A stretch of DNA of 35,033 bases from Bacilli bacterium (lineage in GTDB: Bacteria; Bacillota_I; Bacilli_A; RF39; UBA660): the NCBI GenBank assembly GCA_007117695.1, contig SKFZ01000009.1, positions 1-35,033 of the forward strand. Reading direction: 5' to 3'. Position numbers and translations under genes: made by a program. The notes beneath the pieces are model-generated. The model made no database searches and was not told where the DNA came from. It saw nothing but the letters and a program-made list of their open reading frames with translations. Below are positions 1-8,562 of the stretch, piece by piece (positions within the stretch are counted from its first letter, which is position 1; each line of letters opens with the position of its first letter).

Positions 1-207
1 ACTAATTAGAAACTCACCGCTTATAGTAACGTCTTCTTCTGTTTCGTTTTCAAGATAATAAACGATGTCATGCCCTTGCCAAGTTCTTTGCTTAGCAGTT
101 AATGTCAAACCTTCAGCTGGTGGTGTCGAATCATAACCATCGACTTCTACAATAGTTAATCCGACGATGAATAAAGCAAGCACAATAAATGCTATAAACT
201 TTTTCAC
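1..207 (-). CDS. Partial secreted/membrane-anchored protein (VKKFIAFIVLALFIVGLTIVEVDG...YYLENETEEDVTISGEFLI), possible Ig-like domain; C-terminus outside window
   Basis: Minus-strand frame open to window edge; GTG start at 207 behind AAGGAGG; hydrophobic N-terminal signal; TGCTATAAT extended -10 at 229-234. Confidence 0.6.
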   Translation of the reverse strand, partial: MKKFIAFIVLALFIVGLTIVEVDGYDSTPPAEGLTLTAKQRTWQGHDIVYYLENETEEDVTISGEFLIS

Positions 208-348
208 AACCATACCTCCTTAATTTAGATTATAGCACAAAAAATTAAAATAAATAAAAAATAATGATTATCAATTTAAATTAGGTTTTCTTTTACTAAT
301 AAATTTGATATAATCATTTAAGAAAAGTACTAAATGAGGTGGATATTA

Positions 349-441
349 ATGAGTGATAAAACTAAAAGAATATTTGCAATAATTGCCCTAATCTTTATGA
401 TAATCGGATTTATTGCACCATTACTTGCTATTTTTATATAA
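349..441 (+). CDS. 30-aa single-pass small membrane protein (MSDKTKRIFAIIALIFMIIGFIAPLLAIFI)
   Basis: ATG with upstream GAGGTGG, TGATATAAT extended -10 at 306-314, hydrophobic segment, followed directly by a terminator. Confidence 0.6.
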   Translation: MSDKTKRIFAIIALIFMIIGFIAPLLAIFI

Positions 442-473
442 AAAAAGAACTTTAAAAAAGTTCTTTTTTTTAA
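440..473. terminator. Probable bidirectional rho-independent terminator (AAAAAAAGAACTTTAAAAAAGTTCTTTTTTTT)
   Basis: AAGAACTTT/AAAGTTCTT stem flanked by A and T tracts between convergent genes. Confidence 0.75.
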
Positions 474-1114
474 TTACATTCATCCACTACAATAGTTCTG
501 ATTATAATTCTAATAATATCTTGATTTTCAACTTTGTAACTAGCATAATATGTTCCTGCGTTATCTAGATTATTTAAATCAATAGTATTTCCATAATAAT
601 CAAAATATGCCACTTCATATTCACCAATAAAATTCCCTTGATAATCAGTTGCATAAACACCTGGATCATTAAAGTTTGAGTTTAAACATAAATTCAAAAT
701 ATTAGGCCCATTTAATCTAATTAAAGGAGCGTTTTCTACATCGTAAGTTAACTCATTAAACTCTTCCATTACAAAAGCTTTAACTGCAATATCATCTTTA
801 ACTACTTTTATTAAAGTTCTAGGATCAAACCTTTCATCTGTAATAGGGTTTTTAATATTATTTTCAATATAACCTTCGAACTCTAATTGATTTAAACTTA
901 TAAACATAGCAGAGCCAGTCTTCAAACTAACTTGGAGCATTTTATCCGTATAATAACTTTTAGATGCCAATTCAATATTTCTAATCTGACTTTTATATGC
1001 ACTGTTTTTATAATTTGAAATGCTATTTTCAATAACAGGTATTACTAATATTGAAATTAGTGATAAAATTACGACAATTCCTACTAATTCTACCAAAGTA
1101 AATCCTTTTTTCAT
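470..1114 (-). CDS. Type IV prepilin-like protein with C-terminal Ig-like (DUF5011-type) domain
   Basis: MKKGFTLVELVGIVVILSLISILVIPV class III signal; C-terminal 'PLIRLNGPNILNLCLNSNFNDPGVYATD...AGTYYASYKV'. ORF track starts at 1132; likely ATG at 1114. Confidence 0.8.
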   Translation of the reverse strand: MKKGFTLVELVGIVVILSLISILVIPVIENSISNYKNSAYKSQIRNIELASKSYYTDKMLQVSLKTGSAMFISLNQLEFEGYIENNIKNPITDERFDPRTLIKVVKDDIAVKAFVMEEFNELTYDVENAPLIRLNGPNILNLCLNSNFNDPGVYATDYQGNFIGEYEVAYFDYYGNTIDLNNLDNAGTYYASYKVENQDIIRIIIRTIVVDECN

Positions 1115-1121
1115 ACAATCC

Positions 1122-1340
1122 CTACTCAACATTAAAATCTTCTAATTCATTATTTTCTTTTACAATCTTAGTTACTTTTTCTTCTGCTTCATCTAACTTT
1201 TTTTGACAAGATTTTGCAAGCTTCATAGCTTCAGTATATTTGTCAATTGCCGAATCTAAGTCTAAATCACCGTCTTCTAACTCTTTTATAATTTCCTCTA
1301 ATTTACTTAACTCATCCTCTAATTTAACTTTTTCACTCAT
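1122..1340 (-). CDS. xseB: Exodeoxyribonuclease VII small subunit
   Basis: Sequence pattern (LEEIIKELEDGDLDLDSAIDKYTEAMKLAKSCQKKLDEAEEKV); adjacent to xseA. Confidence 0.95.
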   Translation of the reverse strand: MSEKVKLEDELSKLEEIIKELEDGDLDLDSAIDKYTEAMKLAKSCQKKLDEAEEKVTKIVKENNELEDFNVE

Positions 1341-2595
1341 AATTTACCTCCTTTACAAGTGTATTAACATTTCCATCTTTAAATTTAATTGTAATTTTAT
1401 CATTGATTTGTAAATCTTTTATTTTTACAACTTTATCATCTTTCTTAACAATAGTATAACCTCTTTTTAAGGTATTGAGTGGATTTAATATATTCAACTT
1501 ATCAATCTTATTGTTAAGCGAGTTATGATAATCTTTAGTTATTAATTCTGGTTTTTCAATAATATAACTTTTTATAATGTTGTTATAAATATTATGCAAT
1601 GAATTTTTTTTATTTATTATAAGTTGATTTAATATCTCTACATACTGATCTTTTTGTTGTTGCTTATTTTGATATAAAACAAAAGGATTTTTTAAAATAT
1701 AATGATCTTTATAACTTATAAAAACATTTTGTATGTATTTTAATTTATTTTCAATTATTTTATTGGCCCTAATTTTAACATTATCTATATTAGTTAAAAT
1801 GTTGATAAAATTAGGAGCAACAATTTCCGCGGCGGCTGTAGGTGTTGGTGCTCTTTTATCTGCCACAAAATCACTAATTGTAAAATCAACCTCATGGCCT
1901 ACTGCACTAATAATTGGTGTTTTAGCCTCAAATATAGCATACGCTACATCTTTCTCATTAAAGCTCCACAAATCCTCAATGGAGCCCCCACCACGCCCTA
2001 AAATAATTACATCCAATCTAAATTGATCAGCTTTTTTAATAGCACTAACAATTGATTCATGAGCATTTTTACCTTGAACAAGACTTGGGAACAAATAAGT
2101 TTCAGCAAACGGATACCTTCTTTTTAATGTTGTTAATATATCTTTTACTGCTGCCCCATTCTCTGCTGTAATAATACCAATCTTGTTTGGTATTTTAGGT
2201 AATTCTTTTTTATTTTCTTCTTTAAAAAGGCCTAACCCATCTAATTCTTTTTTCAAGTTTTCAAAAGCCACATGAAGACTTCCTAATCCATCCTCTTTCA
2301 TGTCTTCTATATAAATTTGATAGTTTCCTGTAACTTCATAAACTGAAACTCTACCTATTACTAATACAGTTTGTCCATCTTTTGGAGTGAAAGTTAATCT
2401 TTTTGTCGAGCCTTTAAACATTACAGCACTAACTCTAGCATTTTCATCTTTTAATGAAAAATATAAATGCCCTGTTGTTCCTTTTAAATTTGATATTTCG
2501 CCTTTCAAAAAAACAGTTGATAAGTTTTCATCTGTATCAAATTTGTGTTTCAAATATTTGTTTAAAGCACTAACTGTTAAGTATTTATTTTCCAT
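1333..2595 (-). CDS. xseA: Exodeoxyribonuclease VII large subunit
   Basis: OB-fold N-terminus, 'IGIITAENGAAVKDILTTLKRRYP', 'ILGRGGGSIEDLWSFNEKDVAYAI', 'SAVGHEVDFTISDFVADKRAPTPTAAAE'. Confidence 0.97.
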   Translation of the reverse strand: MENKYLTVSALNKYLKHKFDTDENLSTVFLKGEISNLKGTTGHLYFSLKDENARVSAVMFKGSTKRLTFTPKDGQTVLVIGRVSVYEVTGNYQIYIEDMKEDGLGSLHVAFENLKKELDGLGLFKEENKKELPKIPNKIGIITAENGAAVKDILTTLKRRYPFAETYLFPSLVQGKNAHESIVSAIKKADQFRLDVIILGRGGGSIEDLWSFNEKDVAYAIFEAKTPIISAVGHEVDFTISDFVADKRAPTPTAAAEIVAPNFINILTNIDNVKIRANKIIENKLKYIQNVFISYKDHYILKNPFVLYQNKQQQKDQYVEILNQLIINKKNSLHNIYNNIIKSYIIEKPELITKDYHNSLNNKIDKLNILNPLNTLKRGYTIVKKDDKVVKIKDLQINDKITIKFKDGNVNTLVKEVNYE

Positions 2596-2603
2596 TATAT
2601 CAC

Positions 2604-3005
2604 CTACTTATTATGGTAAACTTTATCTAAAACACTATTAATCATTTTTCTAACTTCATCATCACTATACATCTTAGCAAGTTCAATCGCCTCATTAATA
2701 CAAACAATGTCTGGAGTTTCTGTATATGTTAATTCAAAAATACCCATTTTTAAAATTGCTTGATCAGTATAACCTAATCTGTCTATTGTCCAATCTTTTA
2801 AGTATTTATTTGCAATTTCATCGATTTCCTTTTCATGAGTAACTACACCATATACAACTTCTTTTACAAATTCATTTTCCATTTCTAAGACTTCTTTTAT
2901 AACTTCTTCAATGTCATATTTCATATTGTTTTTTCTATATACATTTATTTGATAAAGAATTGTCATTATTTTATTTCTAAGTTCACTTCTTGTTAATTTT
3001 TTCAT
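2604..3005 (-). CDS. nusB: Transcription antitermination factor NusB
   Basis: 'TRSELRNKIMTILYQ', 'AILKMGIFELTYTETPDIVCINEAIELAKMYSDDEVRKMINSVLDKV'. Confidence 0.93.
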   Translation of the reverse strand: MKKLTRSELRNKIMTILYQINVYRKNNMKYDIEEVIKEVLEMENEFVKEVVYGVVTHEKEIDEIANKYLKDWTIDRLGYTDQAILKMGIFELTYTETPDIVCINEAIELAKMYSDDEVRKMINSVLDKVYHNK

Positions 3006-3047
3006 ATTATCACCACAATAATTATAGCACTTAAGTTATTAAAAGTA

Positions 3048-3077
3048 AAAGAAAAACATTACTTCTGTAATGTTATT
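3048..3077 (-). terminator. Rho-independent terminator downstream of the 3073-3615 gene
   Basis: AACATTAC-AGAA-GTAATGTT stem followed by TTTCTTTT on the minus strand. Confidence 0.75.
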
Positions 3078-3615
3078 TTTTTTCCATATTTTTAAAATAT
3101 TCTTTAGCCTCATCTAAATAATTCAAATAGTGATGTCTTTTCAATGATTCTGGAACTTCAGCTTTAAGAGCATCTCTAATTAATGTTAATTTTTTAAGAA
3201 TAATGTTAACTTCTTCTACTTTTTTTCTGTATTTTTCAAAAATTAATTCATACCAAAATTTAAAAAAATAACTTATGAACAAAAAAGTAACAATGAAAGA
3301 AATGATAGTTGCTATATTAACTATATTGTCTTCTAAATAAAATACTACGCCAAGCAATGTATTAAAAATAAAATTAAATACTAAAAATGACATAACAAGA
3401 AGAACAACATTAATAACAAATAAAGCAAGTCCCGCAAAGAAGCTGCTTAATTTTCTTTTTTTAGCTTCCGTTTGCACTATAAGTTTGAAATCAAGAAGAA
3501 CTTCAAATTGTTCTTTTTCTTCCATTTTTTCTACACTTATTAAAACTTTATTTAATTCGTTTTCTAAATTATCAATTCTTTTAGTTTTAATAAAATTTAT
3601 TAAATCTTTAATCAC
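3073..3615 (-). CDS. Membrane protein with two central TM segments, unknown function
   Basis: GTG start with GGTGAT SD and TGATATAAT promoter; charged ends flanking hydrophobic segments. Confidence 0.75.
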   Translation of the reverse strand: MIKDLINFIKTKRIDNLENELNKVLISVEKMEEKEQFEVLLDFKLIVQTEAKKRKLSSFFAGLALFVINVVLLVMSFLVFNFIFNTLLGVVFYLEDNIVNIATIISFIVTFLFISYFFKFWYELIFEKYRKKVEEVNIILKKLTLIRDALKAEVPESLKRHHYLNYLDEAKEYFKNMEKK

Positions 3616-3659
3616 ATTATCACCACTTAAATTATATCATAAAAATATGTATTTTAATA

Positions 3660-5480
3660 TTAATCTCTTAAATAAACAGGAGTAACATCGAAGGCTGATA
3701 CCGCAACATTTACATTGGCTGCATAATTATCTATCTCTACATCACCTTCACCATAATTGTTACGCCTAAAAGTCCATGTTCCAATATCTGTTACACTATT
3801 TGGAATAAATACGCTTGTAATTTCATTATCTATAAAAGTACTATTTCCAATTGTAAGTAAATTGTTTGATAATACTACTGTTTCAATATAATTATCTCGA
3901 AAAGAATGTGATCCAATCGATAAAACACTATTTGGAATAGTAACTGTTGTCAATTCATTATTAGAAAACGCACTATCTTCAATTTCTACCAAATTGTTTG
4001 ATAAAGTAAGTGAGCTAATAATGTTTTCTCTAAAAGCGTGCTCCCCTATTGATGTAATTGAGTTGGGTATAATTATTTCTGATATATTATTTCTTGCAAA
4101 AGCATATCTTGGTAATGTTGTTAATAAAGAATTTATTGATACATTAGTTATTTCATTTCTATGAAAAGCTTCATTTCCAAGAGATGTTAAATTATTAGGA
4201 AGATCTACACTAGTGATTTCATTATCTCTAAAAGCAACAGTTTCAATATTAGTTAAACTACTTGGAAAGTCCACACTAGAAATTTTGTTGTTAGCAAAAG
4301 CACCAAATTTTATATCAGTTAATGTACTAGGCAATGAAATGCTTTGAATCTGATTAATATGAAATGATGTAGGACCTATCACCTCAACACCTTCTTCAAT
4401 TATTAGTGTTTCAATCAAGTTATTTCTAAATGAATTATCTTCAATAATTTCTATGTTTCCAGGAATAGTAAGTGTTGTAAGTAAATTAGTGTGAAAAGCA
4501 TTAGTTCCAATTTTATTTAGTGTGCTTGGAATATTTAAAGTGTTTATATGATTTTCTCTAAAAGCAAAGTCATCGATTTCTTCCAATGAACTAGGCATAC
4601 TAAAAGATTCAATAACATTTAAATAAAATGATGCAACACCAATTCTCTCTAAACCATTTGTTAACGATAATGTGGAAATATTATTTTCTCTAAATGCATG
4701 ATCATCAATATTAATTATATTACTTGGAATACTTACATTTGTTAAATTATTATTTCTAAACGCACCAAAACTTATCTCATTTATGGTATTTGGTATATCA
4801 ATATTTTCTAATTCATTATACGCAAAAGCAAAACTTCCAATTGAAGTAATATTGTTTGAAAGATTAACTGATGGAATACTATTTGTACTGAATGCATGTG
4901 TTTCTATTTCAGTTATAGTTGATGGCAAAACTAAATAAGTAAGCCCCTTATCACTAAATGCCTCTTCACCTATTTTAAAAACCTCTTCACCATCAATATG
5001 CGATGGTATAATAACAGATGATATACACCCAGTTTCATTAGTATTATAGTTTGTTATAACGCCCTCACTAAACTCAAAACAAGATTCAGACATTAAAGTA
5101 ATATTAGTTAAATCACAAGTTTCATAATCAGTTGATTCAGTTATTTCATTCCCGATTTTAAAATAACATTTATTATTAAATTCTAATGCAAGGGCAATAC
5201 TTTCATCTGGCAAAACAACAACTTCTCCTGAGTCTGGTCGATTACCTGAATAATCTAGCTCGTCTAATATGTTCTCATTAAAATTTATTGAATTATTATT
5301 TATTTGTACTCCAGAGTAATATATTTCACCAGCTCTTTGTATGTTATTAACGCTTTCAAAATTAGCCTTGTCTCTAGAGTTATTTATTGCATCCATAACA
5401 TTTGGAGTTGCTATTAACGCGATTAATCCTATTACAATTATCACTGCAAGTAATTCTATTAATGTAAAACCTTTTTTCAT
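3660..5480 (-). CDS. Type IV prepilin fused to BspA-type leucine-rich repeat domain (18 x 22 aa)
   Basis: MKKGFTLIELLAVIIVIGLIALIATPNVMDAI class III signal; tandem 'IPNSITSIGEHAFRENIISSLT'-type repeats. ORF track starts at 5489; SD AAGGTG supports ATG at 5480. Confidence 0.88.
   Translation of the reverse strand: MKKGFTLIELLAVIIVIGLIALIATPNVMDAINNSRDKANFESVNNIQRAGEIYYSGVQINNNSINFNENILDELDYSGNRPDSGEVVVLPDESIALALEFNNKCYFKIGNEITESTDYETCDLTNITLMSESCFEFSEGVITNYNTNETGCISSVIIPSHIDGEEVFKIGEEAFSDKGLTYLVLPSTITEIETHAFSTNSIPSVNLSNNITSIGSFAFAYNELENIDIPNTINEISFGAFRNNNLTNVSIPSNIINIDDHAFRENNISTLSLTNGLERIGVASFYLNVIESFSMPSSLEEIDDFAFRENHINTLNIPSTLNKIGTNAFHTNLLTTLTIPGNIEIIEDNSFRNNLIETLIIEEGVEVIGPTSFHINQIQSISLPSTLTDIKFGAFANNKISSVDFPSSLTNIETVAFRDNEITSVDLPNNLTSLGNEAFHRNEITNVSINSLLTTLPRYAFARNNISEIIIPNSITSIGEHAFRENIISSLTLSNNLVEIEDSAFSNNELTTVTIPNSVLSIGSHSFRDNYIETVVLSNNLLTIGNSTFIDNEITSVFIPNSVTDIGTWTFRRNNYGEGDVEIDNYAANVNVAVSAFDVTPVYLRD
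3741..4928 (-). repeat. 18 tandem 66-bp units encoding 22-aa BspA-like LRRs
   Basis: Consensus (I/L)PxxhxxIxxxAFRxNxIxxhx repeated in register in the translated ORF. Confidence 0.85.
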
Positions 5481-5536
5481 AAAAAACACCTTATCCTTAT
5501 TTTAAAAGTATATAGTATATGATAATAATTTTCAAA

Positions 5537-5567
5537 TTAAAAAAATAGAAAGTTAACTTTCTATTTT
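5537..5567 (-). terminator. Rho-independent terminator with perfect 13-bp arms (AAAATAGAAAGTT/AACTTTCTATTTT)
   Basis: Perfect palindrome then T-rich tract on minus strand, overlapping the TAG stop of the 5561-5941 gene. Confidence 0.8.
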
Positions 5568-5941
5568 ATTATATATTTCTCTGCTTCCCCTTGGTATAGT
5601 TTAACAAATGTCATAATATATAAATAAATTATCATTACAAACAATAAGATCCAACCAAATATTGGCACAATAAATAATATTAACCATATATATGGTGATA
5701 AATAATATTCGCTTCCGGCAATATCAAGTTTTTTAGCGGTCACTGCTAACATTTGAAAGTTTAAAACATTAAGCATTACTGCAAAAGGAAATAATAATAT
5801 TAAACCTATTAACCAATTTTTCCAATTGAAATACCAAGAATCTTCTTTAAAACAATCAAGCATTGCGGCAAGTAATATAGGGCCTCCCATTGCATATAAC
5901 AGTATCCAAAACCAAAAATATTCTCTTTTTAATAAAATCAT
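5561..5941 (-). CDS. Small multi-pass membrane protein, unknown function
   Basis: Hydrophobic ORF; GGAG SD; TGATATAAT at 5961-5966. Track start 5950; ATG at 5941 better spaced. Confidence 0.7.
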   Translation of the reverse strand: MILLKREYFWFWILLYAMGGPILLAAMLDCFKEDSWYFNWKNWLIGLILLFPFAVMLNVLNFQMLAVTAKKLDIAGSEYYLSPYIWLILFIVPIFGWILLFVMIIYLYIMTFVKLYQGEAEKYIIK

Positions 5942-5966
5942 TTTCATCACTCCTAAAAGTATTATA

Positions 5967-8507
5967 TCATTTTTTTTCTATTTTTTCCTTAATTTCATAC
6001 AAAAAGTTTATTGCATCCATCGGGGTTAACTTAAGTATATCTAGTTCTTTTATTTCTTTTAAAGTCTCATCTTCTTCTTTAGTCTCTTCGAAAGAAAAAT
6101 CAAAACTTTCTTGAATTATTTTATCACGACTTTTTTCTTTGTTTTCATAGACTTTTAATATATCACTTGCTCTTTTAGTTATTTCTTCAGGCAAATTAGC
6201 TAGTTTAGCCACATGAATACCATAACTTTTATCAACACTACCATCCTTAACCTTATGTAAGAATATTATTTCGCCAGCTTCTTCTTTAGCACTAACATGA
6301 ACATTTTTAAGACCATCTAAAGTTTGTTCTAAATCAGTCAATTCATGATAATGCGTTGAAAATAATGTCTTTGCTCTTATTTTTTTATCTACGTATTCAA
6401 TAATAGATTGCGCCAAACTCATCCCATCGAATGTTGCGGTACCTCTTCCTAACTCATCAAATATGATCAAACTATTTTTAGTAGCATTGCTAACAGCGTT
6501 TTTAGCCTCGTTCATTTCTACCATAAAAGTAGATTCCCCACTTACCAAATCATCACTGGCACCAATTCTAGTATATATTGCATCAAATATTGGCATATTA
6601 GCACTTTTAGCAGGTACAAAACAGCCAATCTGCATCATAACACTAATAATTGCTGTTTGCCTCATATATGTTGACTTACCAGCCATATTTGGGCCTGTTA
6701 TTAATAAAACATTTGTTTTATCATCCATAAATATATCATTACCAACATAAACATCATCAGACACTACCTCAACAACGGGATGTCTAGCATCTTTCATATC
6801 AATTAAATTATCTTCATTTATTTGTGGTCTAGTATAATTATTATTTTCTGAAACAGTTGCAAAAGATTGTAAAACATCTATCTCACTAAGTATTTTAGCA
6901 TTTTTTTGTAAACTAGTAATGTATTTTGCAACTTCATCTCTAATTTTCATAAACAATTCATATTCTAAATTAACTATTTTCTCCTCAGAATTTAATATCA
7001 TTGCTTCTTTTTCTTTCAAAATTGGACTAATATATCTCTCACAATTACTAAGGGTTTGTTTTCTAGTATATCCATACTCATCTTTAACATTTATAACTTG
7101 TCCTTTACTTACTTCAATGTAATATCCAAATACTTTGTTATAGCCTACTTTTAAATTTTTTATTCCCGTTTTTTCTTTCTCTTCCTTTTCAAACCTAGCG
7201 ATAAAGTCTTTACCATTTTTTCTAATGTCTTTTAATTCATCCAATTCATTATTATAACCATCTTTTATAATGTAACCCTCTTTTATAGTAATAGGTGGGT
7301 CCTCGTAAATTGCCTCTTCTAATAAATTATGTAAGTCAGTTAAATCTACTAAACTTTTATCATAATTAATTGATTTTAATATTTCGTTAATTTTAGGTAA
7401 TGGAATTAAACTTCTTTTTAATTGTAATAAATCTCTTGCATTAGCTGTACTAAAAGCAATTTTACCACTTAATCTTTCAAGATCATAAACTTCATCTAAT
7501 AATTCTTTTAATTCTTCTTTTAAAATGAATTCTTTCAAAAACTTACTAACTATGTCTTGTCTTTTTATAATCTCTTCCTTCTTAATTAAAGGATTTTCAA
7601 TATACATTTTTAAGCACCTAGAACCCATAGCAGTCTTTGTTTTGTCAAGCAACCAAAACAAAGAATTTTGTCTTTCTTTTTGACGCATTGTCTCAGTCAA
7701 CTCTAAGTTTCTCTTAGTATGAATATCCATTTTCATACTAGCATTTTCATCCACTATGATAACATTTTTAAAATGGTTTAATGTTTTAAGTTGAGTTTCA
7801 TATATATATGATAGCAGTACTTTTAGTGATTTTTTAATTCTAATATCTTCAACATCACTATAAAGTTTTTCATAATAAGCAGTTTCACTTTTCAAGTACG
7901 TTACAATTATATTAAAATTGTTTTTCAAAGTTGATGTTATTTTAGGATCTAAACTTTCACTTAAGACAATCTCTTTAACATTTAGTGAAAGTAAATTACT
8001 AATTAAAAGAGTGTTATCTTTTTTTATTACTTTTGAAAAAAGATCTCCTGTTGTAATGTCAGTATAGGAAATAACATACGCATGTTTTACATCAATAATT
8101 GAAGCAATAAAATTATTAGTTTTTTCATCTAAAAAGTCACTATTAATAACAGTTCCTGACGATATAACTTGGACTATACCTCTTTTTACTATTCCCTTAA
8201 CATCTTTAGCATCTTCAAGTTGCTCACAAATTGCAACCTTATGTCCTTTTTCTACTAATTTTTCGATATATATATCTTTAGCATGATGTGGAACACCACA
8301 CATAGGAATTCTATCATCTAATCCGGCATTTTTGCCTGTTAGTGTTAATTCTAATTCTTTGGATGCTAAAACGGCATCTTCAAAAAACATTTCATAAAAA
8401 TCTCCGAGTCTAAAAAAAAGAATTACATCTTTGTTTTCTTCTTTTATATCGACATATTGTTTAACCATTGGGGTTAGTTTTGATTTATCAATGTTTTCTA
8501 ATTTCAA
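5967..8507 (-). CDS. mutS: DNA mismatch repair protein MutS
   Basis: 'DVILFFRLGDFYEMFFEDA', Walker A 'ITGPNMAGKSTYMRQTA', 'IIFDELGRGTATFDGMSLA', 'TLFSTHYHELT'. Probable TTG start at 8507 (track 8516). Confidence 0.98.
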   Translation of the reverse strand: MKLENIDKSKLTPMVKQYVDIKEENKDVILFFRLGDFYEMFFEDAVLASKELELTLTGKNAGLDDRIPMCGVPHHAKDIYIEKLVEKGHKVAICEQLEDAKDVKGIVKRGIVQVISSGTVINSDFLDEKTNNFIASIIDVKHAYVISYTDITTGDLFSKVIKKDNTLLISNLLSLNVKEIVLSESLDPKITSTLKNNFNIIVTYLKSETAYYEKLYSDVEDIRIKKSLKVLLSYIYETQLKTLNHFKNVIIVDENASMKMDIHTKRNLELTETMRQKERQNSLFWLLDKTKTAMGSRCLKMYIENPLIKKEEIIKRQDIVSKFLKEFILKEELKELLDEVYDLERLSGKIAFSTANARDLLQLKRSLIPLPKINEILKSINYDKSLVDLTDLHNLLEEAIYEDPPITIKEGYIIKDGYNNELDELKDIRKNGKDFIARFEKEEKEKTGIKNLKVGYNKVFGYYIEVSKGQVINVKDEYGYTRKQTLSNCERYISPILKEKEAMILNSEEKIVNLEYELFMKIRDEVAKYITSLQKNAKILSEIDVLQSFATVSENNNYTRPQINEDNLIDMKDARHPVVEVVSDDVYVGNDIFMDDKTNVLLITGPNMAGKSTYMRQTAIISVMMQIGCFVPAKSANMPIFDAIYTRIGASDDLVSGESTFMVEMNEAKNAVSNATKNSLIIFDELGRGTATFDGMSLAQSIIEYVDKKIRAKTLFSTHYHELTDLEQTLDGLKNVHVSAKEEAGEIIFLHKVKDGSVDKSYGIHVAKLANLPEEITKRASDILKVYENKEKSRDKIIQESFDFSFEETKEEDETLKEIKELDILKLTPMDAINFLYEIKEKIEKK

Positions 8508-8529
8508 AGTAATCACCTAAATAGATTAT

Positions 8530-8562
8530 ACAAAAAAAAATGAAATAAGTCTATTATTTCAT
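8530..8562 (-). terminator. Rho-independent terminator downstream of the S16 protease gene
   Basis: TGAAATAA-TAGAC-TTATTTCA stem followed by TTTTTTTTT on the minus strand. Confidence 0.75.

Noticed and set aside
1733-2026. Plus-strand ORF of 97 aa antisense to xseA
   Set aside because: Lies within a well-conserved gene on the other strand, no promoter/SD, low-complexity hydrophobic translation
3741-4928. 66-bp periodic DNA repeats considered as CRISPR or satellite
   Set aside because: Repeats are degenerate at DNA level, in-frame and without unique spacers; they encode LRRs
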